NCBI GenBank assembly: GCA_963681505.1
Contig: OY811987.1
Coordinates: 743,201 to 807,200, forward strand
Origin: Eunapius fragilis
Taxonomy: Eukaryota > Porifera > Demospongiae > Spongillida > Spongillidae
DNA: 64,000 nt
Direction of reading: 5' to 3'
Below the pieces are notes generated by a model. That model was not told where the DNA came from, did not search any database, and was given only the letters and a program-made list of their open reading frames with translations. Both the position numbers and the translations under genes were made by a program. Below are positions 47,147-58,126 of this stretch, piece after piece. Each line of letters begins with the position of its first letter. The first letter of the stretch is position 1.

Positions 47147-50100
47147 GTGGCACCATCGGTGCCGATGCAAAAAAGCGTAGCTCGGATTATATCGGGCCTG
47201 CTGGCTTGCTGGGCGCACGTGTGTTGGTGTACGAACCCGCTGCTTTGTTATGTGTTTGCGATAGTATAGCAACAAAACAGGGGCAGAGCTCTGTACATAA
47301 GTGGTGTGTATTTGTGTGCGTGTGTATGTATGTATGTGCGTGCCATTGTGTAGAGGTGTGCACGAGCCTTTGGGGGGGAGGGGGTTGTGTATAAGGACTA
47401 TAGGAGACGAGCGCGCGAGTGTTGTTTGATGTTAGGAGCAGATATGCTCAGCGTGTTGGCAAACTTCGGTTGCCAAACTGGAAGCAATCCGTGAAATCTA
47501 AATCGTGGTTCCAACGGGTGTAGTTCGCAGAATTGATTGTTTTTTCTTTCTGTGAACAAGAGCGGCTTATGCATCGTGGGGGGGGTGGGGGGGGGCGGGG
47601 GGGTAGGATCATTTCCTTAGCAATGACGCTCACCCCGCCTTCCTCCCGAGGAACGCGTCTTTTTAAAAAATATATGACGTCATATTGTTTCGGTTGTTAC
47701 ACTAACTTCATAATTGCCATTCCATGCATCACTATGTGTTGACAGACTAGGAAACCACTTGTTCTATCCCAGACTGAGGGTGTGTATGTAGTAGGAGGAG
47801 GGCTCCATTAATAGCATACATCTTTGTCCCTTAGGAACCATCATTATTAAATGGGGGATGGGCAACAGAATGGCACATGTCAGTAAACAACAGTGCAGAC
47901 TGCTGGTTAAGGCTCTTCCACTTCCCACCACCCACACACTGTACTTTTTTTTTTTTTGATTGGCTGACCCTCAGCTGTTTTTATTTTGCCCATTTAGGAC
48001 TTCATTGACGCAACATGCAGAGACCTGGCCATCATACCTGTAGCCAGGGCCTTCTTCGGGCTATGTCACCTGAAGACGGGGCAGTGTCTCAGCCCTTACC
48101 AGAGGCTCAGTCACCAGGACTTGCGCCAAGACTACCAGCTGCGTGTGGTTGTGCACCTGCATCAGAACAGCCTCATTCTGCAGAGACTGAGCAAAGGGGC
48201 ATACAATTACTACTACGACCAGGTCTTTTGTAGTGTGGGTGTGTCCTTCATTGTGGTGGGTGTGTTCTTCATTGTGGTGGCTGTGGCCATTGTAGTGGGT
48301 GTGTCCTTGGTGGCTGTGGCCATTGTAGTGGGTGTGTCCTTGGTGGCTGTGGCCATTGTAGTGGGTGTGTCCTTGGTGGCTGTGGCCATTGTAGTGGGTG
48401 TGTCCTTGGTGGCTGTGGCCATTGTAGTGGGTGTGTCCTTGGTGGCTGTGGCCATTGTAGTGGGTGTGTCCTTGGTGGCTGTGGCCATTGTAGTGGGTGT
48501 GTCCTTGGTGGCTGTGGCCATTGTAGTGGGTGTGTCCTTGGTGGCTGTGGCCATTGTAGTGGGTGTGTCCTTGGTGGCTGTGGCCATTGTAGTGGGTGTG
48601 TCCTTGGTGGCTGTGGCCATTGTAGTGGGTGTGTCCTTGGTGGCTGTGGCCATTGTAGTGGGTGTGTCCTTGGTGGCTGTGGCCATTGTAGTGGGTGTGG
48701 CCTTGGTGGCTGTGGCCATTGTAGTGGGTGTGGCCTTGGTGGCTGTGGCCATTGTAGTGGGTGTGGCCTTGGTGGCTGTGGCCATTGTAGTGGGTGTGGC
48801 CATTGTAGTGGGCGTGTCCATTGTGTTTGCCCTCATTCTTGTAGCGGCAATGTGTGTAGGTAGAATGGCTTTGACTCGTGTCCTTACCTTTCCTCTGTGC
48901 ATAGGTCAGACATGATTTCCTGCACGATGAGGCATATCCTCCAGTGTCTGTCAACACTAAAACCTGGATGGTGGGAATTGACATAGCCAGACAGGCCATG
49001 TTGAGCAAGGAGAGCTTCGATGTACTTGTGTGAGTTACCAGGGAAGGAGCGTGAGGGAGAGGTGTAGGGATGGAGGAAGGAGGAGTGTGAGGGAGAGGTG
49101 TAGGGATGGAGGAAGGAGGAGTGTGAGGGAGAGGTGTAGGGATGGAGGAAGGAGGAGTATGAGGGGGAGGTGTAGGGATGGAGGAAGGAGGAGTGTGAGG
49201 GAGAGGTGTAGGGATGGAGGAAGGAGGAGTGTGAGGGGGAGGTGTAGGGATGGAGGAAGGAGGTGTGAGGGGGAGGTGTAGGGATGGAGGAAGTGAGTGA
49301 GTGAGGTGAGGAAAGAAGAGTTGCAGGGATAACCTTTTAATATGTAACTCCCAGGAAACAGAAAGCCATTCTTGAGGCTTCTATTCCACCATCTTTTAAG
49401 AAACTGTGGAATAAGAAGATGTGCGAGTCAGTCAAGCAAGTATTTGAGAAGTTCAACAACGCTGGGTTTGACAGTGAAAATCACTTCAAAGCCAAGTTTC
49501 TTGAAGTATTTGAACAAGACAAAATGTGTGGTATTCACGTATTCAAAGCCAGCTGGGTATGTGTATGTGTGTGTGTGAATGGGGGGGGGGGGGGGTACAT
49601 GTGAAAAGGAATGTATGCACCAGGTGGAAGTGATTTGCTAATGAACTTTTTGTTAGGAAAGAGTTGCACGTTCAACCATGTTGATGCCACATGTATATGC
49701 ATCACTCATTGTATCAGGAAATTCAATTATGTAACCTTAACCAAAGAATTACTAACTTTTGATGCCCCACACTGTAAGCTGGGATTTCGTCAATGGCCAC
49801 GCCCTCACGTATGGCTATATGGCCACGCCCTCACGTATAGCTATATGGCCACGCCCTCACGTATGGCTATATGGCCACGCCCTCACGTATGGCTATATAG
49901 CCACGCCCTCACGTATGGCTCTATACTACTGTGCACTCATACCTGTATGTATGTTGCTTTTCCTGTCTAGTCCAATGGAACTCAGACACACACTCCCCTC
50001 ATCTTAACCCTGGTGTCGTCAGAATATGGAATCTGTCGCGTTGTCAAAGGCGCAGATAAAAAGGTGGGCGTGGCTGATGGTGCAAAGGGAGGTGTTGCAG

Positions 50101-52035
50101 GTGTGAAGGCTGAGGTGCTATGGCAACACTACTTCCCTCCACTTAAATGCATTATGCTGGATAAGTCTTTTGCATACTTTTTAATAACCTTTGTGTAATC
50201 ACGTTTTTGGTGAGGGGAAGGTGGCTATTGGTGAGAGGGAGGTGACTATATGGGTACATGGGTGTATAGGTACATGGGTATATGGGTACATGGGTGTATG
50301 GGTACATGGGTGTATGGGTACATGGGTACATGGTTGTATGCCGGGGTACATGGGTGCGACACGTGGCACGTAAATGTTTTAACCCCTATGCTTCCCTCAC
50401 TGTAATCTAACCCCTATGCTTCCCTCACTACAATCTAACCCCTATGCTTCCCTCACTACAATCTAACCCCTATGCTTCCCTCACTACAATCTAACCCCTA
50501 TGCTTCCCTCACTACAATCTAACCCCTATGCTTCCCTCACTACAATCTAACCCCTATGCTTCCCTCACTACAATCTAACCCCTATGCTTCCCTCACTACA
50601 ATCTAACCCCTATGCTTCCCTCACTACAATCTAACCCCTATGCTTCCCTCACTACAATCTAACCCCTATGCTTCCCTCACTACAATCTAACCCCTATGCT
50701 TCCCTCACTACAATCTAACCCCTATGCTTCCCTCACTACAATCTAACCCCTATGCTTCCCTCACTACAATCTAACCCCTATGCTTCCCTCACTACAATCT
50801 AACCCCTATGCTTCCCTCACTACAATCTAACCCCTATGCTTCCCTCACTACAATCTAACCCCTATGCTTCCCTCACTACAATCTAACCCCTATGCTTCCC
50901 TCACTACAATCTAACCCCTATGCTTCCCTCACTACAATCTAACCCCTATGCTTCCCTCACTACAATCTAACCCCTATGCTTCCCTCACTACAATCTAACC
51001 CCTATGCTTCCCTCACTACAGTCTAACCCCTATGCTTCCCTCACTACAATCTAACCCCTATGCTTCCCTCTCTACAATCTAACCCCTATGCTTCCCTCAC
51101 TACAGTCTAACCCCTATGCTTCCCTCACTACAATCTAACCCCTATGCTTCCCTCACTATAATCTAACCCCTATGCTTCCCTCACTACAGTCTAACCCCTG
51201 TGCTTCCCTCACTACAATCTAACCCCTATGCTTCCCTCACTACAATCTAACCCCTATGCTTCCCTCACTACAATCTAACCCCTATGCTTCCCTCACTATA
51301 ATCTAACCCCTATGCTTCCCTCACTATAATCTAACCCCTATGCTTCCCTCACTATAATCTAACCCCTATGCTTCCCTCACTACAATCTAACCCCTATGCT
51401 TCCCTCTCCCCTATGCTTCCCTCACTACAGTCTAAACAGCAAAAGGTGTGCTCAATTGGTGAATTAAAAAAGGTCGAAGTCCTGAGGCCTAAAGCTGTGA
51501 CCATATCATTTGAAAGAGATCAATCAGAAACCATTGCTGAAACTGAGCAAACACTTCCTAGTAAATGGGTATGTGGTTTATTTGTTGGGCATTATTTAGA
51601 GCCGTCTTTTTTGTCTTGGTAGTGAGTATTGGGATCCACGTTTTCCCCATTAGGAGGAGGGAGGGAGGGATGGGGGGAGCCATTATGGATCATTTGATGG
51701 TATGGTAGGTATGAGAGTTTGATGGAGTTCATAGGAAACATTATCCACCATTTCATTTCTTCTGAAAGTAAACACCGCTGTATGTTAAGATTCAAACTAT
51801 GTTGGCAGTGACCACAATGGAAAAATAGAATCCGGGACATGACAAAAACACCGTCACCACAAACACTACACACCACACCACCATATCAAAAACATACACC
51901 ATCACCATTATCACAACATACACCATATCACAACATACACCATACACCATCACCATGCTACAATGGATAGTATTGGATCCAAAACATACCATGGTATATT
52001 GCTGGTCACAGCAGAATGGTCCATACGACCATCCA

Positions 52036-52072
<37 letters not shown>

Positions 52073-52891
52073 ACATACATAAGCACTCGCATGTACACAC
52101 GTACACTCTCTCCCTCTCTCTCCCCCCTCTCTCCCCACTGGGCTACTTCTAACACACCCCTATCCTCTGTGGTCCCCACAGGTGCTGATGTTTGCCAGCA
52201 CTGAGGACATGGTGTGTTTTGCTACCCTGCTGAATGCTTACTACCAGATCATGGTAGACGCCAACTTCTCTATATTGGAGGGAGACCCTTCAATTGTCCC
52301 CACTGATGATATGTTGAAAATGGGCAAAAATGGTATGGCGTACAACAGTGGAGTGGTGGAGGTGGGAGGGGTAGTGGAGTGGTGGAGGTGGGAGGGGTAG
52401 TGGAGTGGCGGAGGTGGGAGGGGTAGTGGAGTTGTGGAGGTGGGAGGGGTAGTGGAGTGGTGGAGGTGGGAGGGGTAGTGGAGTGGTGGAGGTGGGAGGG
52501 GTAGTGGAGTGGTGGAGGTGGGAGGGGTAGTGGAGTGGTGGAGGTGGGAGGGGTAGTGGAGTGGTGAAGGTGGGAGGGGTAGTGGAGTGGTGGTGGGAGA
52601 GTAGTGGAGTGGTGGAGGTGGGAGGGGTAGTGGAGTGGTGGAGGTGGGAGGGGTAGTGGAGTGGTGGTGGGAGGGGTAGTGGAGTGGTGGAGGTGGGAGG
52701 GGTAGTGGAGTGGTGGAGGTGGGAGGGGTAGTGGAGTTGGGAGGTACATTTTAAAATCAAGTTAACAACTGCAGTTAATAAATTGTTTTCCCACATTAAC
52801 TTTCACAATCCATTATGAGACCAGATATGCACAGCGAATGTTTTGTTGTTCTATGGGTGTTTATACCTTCGAAGGTGGTATATAGTAACAT

Positions 52892-52961
<70 letters not shown>

Positions 52962-52967
52962 TCTCTC

Positions 52968-53045
<78 letters not shown>

Positions 53046-53692
53046 TCTGTGTGCTCACTCAGATGAATATAAGAGAAACCTTTGTCATGCCGCCATTAGG
53101 TGAGAGAGGGGAAGGGTGTGCATTAAATGAAATAGGGGGAGGGGCTTATGGAATTGGAGGGCACTAATGAGACCAGTTCTGACTCCGCCCGCTTTATATG
53201 ATGCTCCCTTCACTCCATGCCCATATATGGCGTAACCCTGCATTTCAGTCCTGATTCGGTAGAGAAAATCCTGGAGATGTACAACAAAGATGACGGGACC
53301 TACCTGATCAGGGAGAGCAGGAGCAGCGAAGGCTCGTACACACTCTCTCTCTGCCACAACGCCAGAATCAAGAACTTTAGGATCAGCAGGGACCCTGATG
53401 GGACACTTTCTCTCCGAGATCCTGGGGGGATGCAGGACCCTGGGAGGATGCTCTCCCTCAGGGACCCTGATGATGGAACCCCTGATGTAGACAAACCTGT
53501 GAGGCTATTTGCAACCATGGCTGCCCTTATTGAACACCATACCAGAGAAAAGGTTGGCCGTGTGATATGTCATGTTACCTTTGAGCAAGCTGTACCTCAA
53601 ACTCCCCCCCCCCCCCCCCCACACACACACCAGGATGGACTTCCAACCCAGCTTAAGATCAACTGTTCTCCAATAGAGGTGGCCAAAACTGC

Positions 53693-53737
<45 letters not shown>

Positions 53738-53806
53738 TGTATGTGTGTATTAAAACATGCACCTGTAGATTGATTCAAAGCATATCTTTCACACACATTC
53801 GCTCAC

Positions 53807-53853
<47 letters not shown>

Positions 53854-54331
53854 ACACACACACTCACACACAGGGGCTATTCCTCTGGTTATCCTAAAAC
53901 ATGTGGCCATACGCAGAGACTCCTCCCCAGCCTCCACATCTGATGGAACAGACGCCTCCACCCCTGCGGCACCAGGCTCTCCACAGCTGCCACTTCCAGC
54001 AATGGAGGAAGAGCCTAACCCAGTTGACGGCTCACCTGGCCAGAGACCAAAACACCCCAAAACTGAGGCACTGGTCCAAAAGGGTGTGCCCTGGATATCA
54101 TTTGAACAGCTGAAGTTGAGCAAAAAGCTTGGATCTGTAAGCATGGTGGGATGGGGAGGAGGGTAAAGTGGTGGGATGGGGAGGAGGGTAAAGTAGTGGG
54201 AGGGAGAGGAGTGTAAGATAGTGGGAGGGAGTGAGCCTGATGGCAGGGGGAGGAGGGATATTTGGCACATCAGAGCGCTTTTAAAAAAAACAGAAATAAC
54301 AGAATGTGTGTGTGCGTGTGTCATGCATACG

Positions 54332-54366
<35 letters not shown>

Positions 54367-56511
54367 TGTGTGTGTGTTTAGGGACACTTCAGCAATGTTT
54401 ATGCAGCTACCTGGACAAAGCCCAGCAGGGAATCATCAGAAGTAAGTTTTCTCATCATGGAAGATTGAATGAAGTAGTAACCCTTCATTAAAAAAATGTT
54501 AGAACATCTCATAATTAGAAGAATAGTATTGGCACACACCATCACTATGGCATGCCAGGATGACCCCACACACAGTGCACAGAAGTATTAGTATGGACCC
54601 GAAGGAAGCAATTTTTACAGTCATGATGCTAGAGGTACACAACTGGAGCCCCCGGACTCAGACAGCGGGTGAAAATGGCCACTTGAAACTCCAAACCCCA
54701 ATACCCCAATTCCAACAACCCCGTAGTGAAATACATTACGCCAAACATATATTAATTATTTGGGTGTGCCAAATGTTCTGTGTGCACACTGCTGCTAATC
54801 CCTAACCAGCTGCTTGGCTGCTTGTCCTAACCAGCTGCTTGACTGCTTGTCCCTAACCAGCTGCTTGTCCCTAACCAGCTGCTTGTCCCTAACCAGCTGC
54901 TTGGCTGCTTGTCCCTAACCAGCTGCTTGGCTGCTTGTCCCTAACCCTAAGCTGCTTGGCTGCTTGTCCTAACCAGCTGCTTGACTGCTTGTCCCTAACC
55001 AGCTGCTTGTCCCTAACCAGCTGCTTGGCTGCTTGTCCCTAACCAGCTGCTTGGCTGCTTGTCCCTAACCCTAAGCTGCTTGGCTGCTTGTCCAGCTGCT
55101 TGGCTACTTGACGTGTTCCCTTTCATGTGCAGGTGGCTGTCAAGGTACCCAACGTGGATGGGGAGGAGTTGGATGCTGTAATGAATGACTTGGAGAGGGA
55201 GATTGTCACCATGCATTCACTTGATCACAAACACATCGTTAAGCTCGTGGGTATTAGCGATGGTAAGTGGGAGATACCATTTGCTGACCCTAACCACTTT
55301 AACTCTTTCTCTCCCCTCCACCCCCTTCCTAGCTCCTCACTTTCTCACCTTGCTAGGGGGGCGTATTCCTCTGGTTGTCATGGAGTTTGTTCCCAAAGGA
55401 AGTCTGAGGTCCTACCTGCAAAGCCTACAGGTGGGTGTGACTGTGGATAAGTGTGATCAGTGATGACTGGTGTATTATTCCTGCACACACCGTGCACACA
55501 TCCACACACGTGTACTAACAGGAAAAGTCACACAGTGAGCCTCGGACTGCACAGAGTAGTATGAAAACTCTTCTACTATTCAGTGAACAGATTGCTAATG
55601 GGATGGACTATTTGGTGAGTGATGTGTGGTGATAGTGATATGTGTGGTGGTAGTAATATGTGGTGTGGTGTGGTGTGGGAACTCCATTTCTCATATTCAG
55701 GAAAACCAGAAGCTGGTTCATCGCGACCTAGCTGCAAGGAATGTCCTCATTGAGTCAGACAAACTGGTCAAGATATCAGACTTCGGACTGAGCAGGGGCC
55801 ACACAAAATCAGATTATTACTACTCCAGTAACCTGAAAGAGCTTCCAATATTCTGGTAAATTTTGTAGTGAAAATGTAAATCAAATTACTTTCTTACTTA
55901 TGTTTCCCCCCTTCCTCCCTCCTCTCCCTTTCCTCCCCCCTTTCTCTCCTCTTCCCTCCTCTCCCCTTCCTCCCTCCCTTCCACCCCTCTCTCCCCTTCC
56001 TTCCTCAGGTACGCCCCAGAGTGTTTAAAGAACAGACGCTTCACCTCCAAAGGAGATGTCTGGAGCTATGGGATCACCCTGTGGGAGATGTTCACCATGG
56101 GACATCTCCCTAATCATGTGTTTCAAGCACAGCTGAGACGCTTCCAACAGCCAACAGTCAACATTCACGCACTGGTAATCTCTCTCTCTCTGTCTCTCTC
56201 TATTTCTTCTCTCTCTGTCTCTCTCTCTCTCCCTCTCCCTCTCCACCTCTCTGTCTCTCTCTCCCTCCCTCTCCACCTCTCTGTCTCTCTCTGTGCCACT
56301 CACCTCAGAACTCTCCTTCCAACAGATGGTACGGTTGCTTACCGAAGGCCCCACCCCTTCTTCCCCACCAGCCCCCCCTCTGCCCAAAGTTCCACCCTGC
56401 CCATCAGAAGTTTATGATATCATGTTAGAATGTTGGAAGATTAAACCGGAAGACAGACCCAGCTTTCGGGACTTGCAATATAAGGTGGCTCTGGAGGCCA
56501 CACGACTGTAG
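46863..56511 (+). CDS. JAK-type tyrosine kinase: FERM - SH2 - single kinase domain
   Basis: Twenty exons, every phase consistent, encode 926 aa: 46863-47075, 47746-47779, 47835-47905, 47998-48222, 48905-49029, 49355-49556, 49971-50063, 51431-51568, 52182-52332, 53063-53099, 53249-53552, 53634-53694, 53874-54136, 54382-54441, 55133-55262, 55357-55430, 55522-55614, 55701-55855, 56009-56174 and 56326-56511. Residues 1 to about 415 follow the JAK FERM layout (ubiquitin-like strand [48 protein letters not shown]). SH2 about 424-535 has the phosphotyrosine Arg451 in YLIRES. After a Pro/Ser-rich linker comes one kinase domain: [18 protein letters not shown] (K663), HRDLAARN (D767), DFG (D785), a YYY activation segment (797-799) and the JAK-specific PIFWYAPE. 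There is no second kinase-like (JH2) domain. It would be a receptor-associated kinase. Confidence 0.9.
47101..47144. repeat. Poly-T run, JAK intron 1
   Basis: A 44-base uninterrupted T run within the first intron. Confidence 0.97.
48236..48820. repeat. 33-bp minisatellite, JAK intron 4
   Basis: About 17 copies of GTCCTTGGTGGCTGTGGCCA plus TTGTAGTGGGTGT. Since 33 is divisible by three, all frames stay open; the minus frame reads as a His-rich [11 protein letters not shown] repeat. It lies wholly between a good donor (48223) and acceptor (48904), so it is intronic. Confidence 0.95.
49040..49290. repeat. 36-bp minisatellite, JAK intron 5
   Basis: Seven copies of GTGAGGGAGAGGTGTAGGGA plus TGGAGGAAGGAGGAGT. 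Intronic. Confidence 0.95.
49790..49925. repeat. GGCCACGCCCTCACGTATGG repeats, JAK intron 6
   Basis: Five copies of a 26-bp unit (GGCCACGCCCTCACGTATGG plus CTATAT). Confidence 0.93.
50215..50355. repeat. Short GGGTACATGGGTGTAT repeats, JAK intron 7
   Basis: Irregular copies of GGGTACAT/GGGTGTAT (8-16 bp periods) before the 28-bp array. Confidence 0.9.
50374..51430. repeat. 28-bp minisatellite copying a splice acceptor (JAK intron 7)
   Basis: About 37 copies of CTAACCCCTATGCTTCCCTC plus ACTACAAT. The real acceptor of exon 8 (CTTCCCTCACTACAG then TCTAAACAG at 51431) is the last, slightly diverged unit. Several internal units also read CACTACAG. Confidence 0.95.
52345..52742. repeat. 24-bp minisatellite, JAK intron 9
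   Basis: About 16 copies of GTGGAGTGGTGGAGGTGGGA plus GGGGTA, with deletions. Intronic; the minus Pro/Ser/Thr/His frames are artefacts. Confidence 0.95.
52892..53045. repeat. (CT)n microsatellite, JAK intron 9
   Basis: About 150 bp of CT repeat with a few CCCT interruptions immediately upstream of the exon 10 acceptor, where it may act as an extended polypyrimidine tract. Confidence 0.97.
54795..55112. repeat. CCCTAACCAGCTGCTTGGCT minisatellite, JAK intron 14
   Basis: Irregular copies of CTGCTTGGCTGCTTGTCCCT plus AACCAG with units of 19-30 bp. Intronic. Confidence 0.92.
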
Positions 56512-58126
56512 ACATGGCATGCATGCAACCTGCAAGAATGTTATGGACTAGGGATTCCATTCAGCTACATTCCAAGGTCAAAGAGACTTTCACTTTCCTC
56601 AGCAAAGAACACTCCCAAATTGTTCATTTGAAATTTCACTGTGTTGTTTGTACATGTTTGTGTGTATGCATGTGTATGATTTTTTTTGTCACAGCCTTTC
56701 AAGCCTCTGCAAGGCATCCATTATGGAAGGCACTATCAATCATGTACAGCTTGTCTAGGAAAATGATAATCACATGGAAAGAAATTATATTGGAAGAAGA
56801 TAGTCATTTACGTTACCTTATGAATGATCACATTAGAAGATCATGGTAAAAAAAAAATTTTAAACCAACAGTTCACACAAGATCTGGATGAGATGGCTGA
56901 GATAGAACATTGGATGTGAATGTATTCAATCTTTGTTAAGCCAGCTGTATTATATATAAAACGCGGCTCGATGGTCAATACTAGTCGAGAATGAACCACA
57001 AATGGTTCATAGCATCATATCAAGGACTCACATTTGGTTTGGGTTGTCCATCAGGCGCACCAAGTCCGCCAAAAAAAAATTGTTGAACTCGAGCACCGAG
57101 AACCCGGCTATGATGGACTTCTTCGTCGTTGTACGACGTATAAGTATAGTGCAGCCTTAGTTGGGTTTATTTACGAGCTTCTGCATTTTTGACAGCGTCG
57201 ACGGCCAGTTTGTAGTTTTTACGCTACATTCATCCCTTTTTAAAATTTGCTTGCAGCAATAGTTAGCTTTTCCCTACAGTTACAAACGACCTTTCAAACA
57301 GTAAAAATGGCCTCTCCACGTAGCCGTAAAGTTGGATAATAGCAAATTTTGAAGACAATGCTGCACAATTTGCAACTACTGTTGTTGTACAGAAAACCAT
57401 CAGTGGTACGTACCGCGTTACAATGGACCTGGATCAAAGCGGATACGAAATTACCTTCGAGGTGGTTTGTACCAAGGATTAATAATCAATGGCCAATCAT
57501 TGCTTAATTGTCATTTCGGGATACTCTTCGTCTCGTGCCCAGACTAGTGCGTCACATTGTGTATGAAACTATAATATATTTAATATGTTGCAGGACGTAT
57601 ATTAAAATGGTTAGCGGATAATCGAAAACTACAACCATGTAATCTCCCATCGTACGGACAACAATTGCAGCAATTGTCCAGCTGGTACACTACTCTAAAC
57701 AGATTAACCTTCTCTATCACGATATTGTTGTATGGCCTGCACTGATTTGGGTCTACATGCTCTTGGCAGGGGTCTGGGCCAGGGTACGCGTGGCGCGGCA
57801 AGTTTGGGTGTGTGTGGTGATATGGCACCACCCACTCGTACCGTGCCATATCCCCGCCCACAGACTCACATCATCCCGGATGGTGATGGAGAAGTCAGTT
57901 AAAAGAAAAGAAAATTATTCCGCACCACCGTTTCGCACTACTGACATGCGCATGCGTGTCACGTCTCACGTGATTGTCTTGGTACTGAGGCGCGGTGGTC
58001 GGTTAACTAGGTTTAAGTACCTTAAACTGTATTTAACAAGCTTAACCACAGGGGTGATTGACCATTTAATTTTTATTTACGTGTGGAACCACGAAATGAT
58101 TCTGAGGTCGAGACCGCAAAGTTGCC
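56512..58126. other. Spacer between the JAK and GALNT genes
   Basis: JAK 3' UTR, then about 1.3 kb without a recognised gene or transposon. TGCGCATGCG at 57947-57956, an NRF1-like palindrome 170 bp before the GALNT start codon, is a plausible promoter element. Confidence 0.45.
57947..57956. promoter_or_regulatory. NRF1-like site upstream of GALNT
   Basis: TGCGCATGCG fits the NRF1-type core and lies at a promoter-like distance from the ATG at 58127. Confidence 0.35.

Noticed and set aside
48061-49008. Long minus-strand His-rich repeat frame ([11 protein letters not shown]) and plus Val/Ala-rich frame
   Set aside because: Both are readings of the 33-bp intronic minisatellite of the JAK gene. 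The unit is divisible by three and lacks stops, and the flanking exons are spliced across it.
50374-51430. Telomere-like or CRISPR-like array (28-bp units with CTAACCCCTA)
   Set aside because: Units are directly adjacent without spacers, they end in a genuine splice acceptor, and the motif is not a telomeric repeat.
52270-52796. Minus Pro/Ser/Thr/His-rich frames
   Set aside because: Antisense of a 24-bp intronic purine-rich minisatellite.
54382-54441. Alternative reading of JAK exon 14 ([11 protein letters not shown]) implying a wholly degenerate glycine loop
   Set aside because: That reading uses the wrong phase. The phase set by exon 13 gives [11 protein letters not shown], a near-normal kinase loop.
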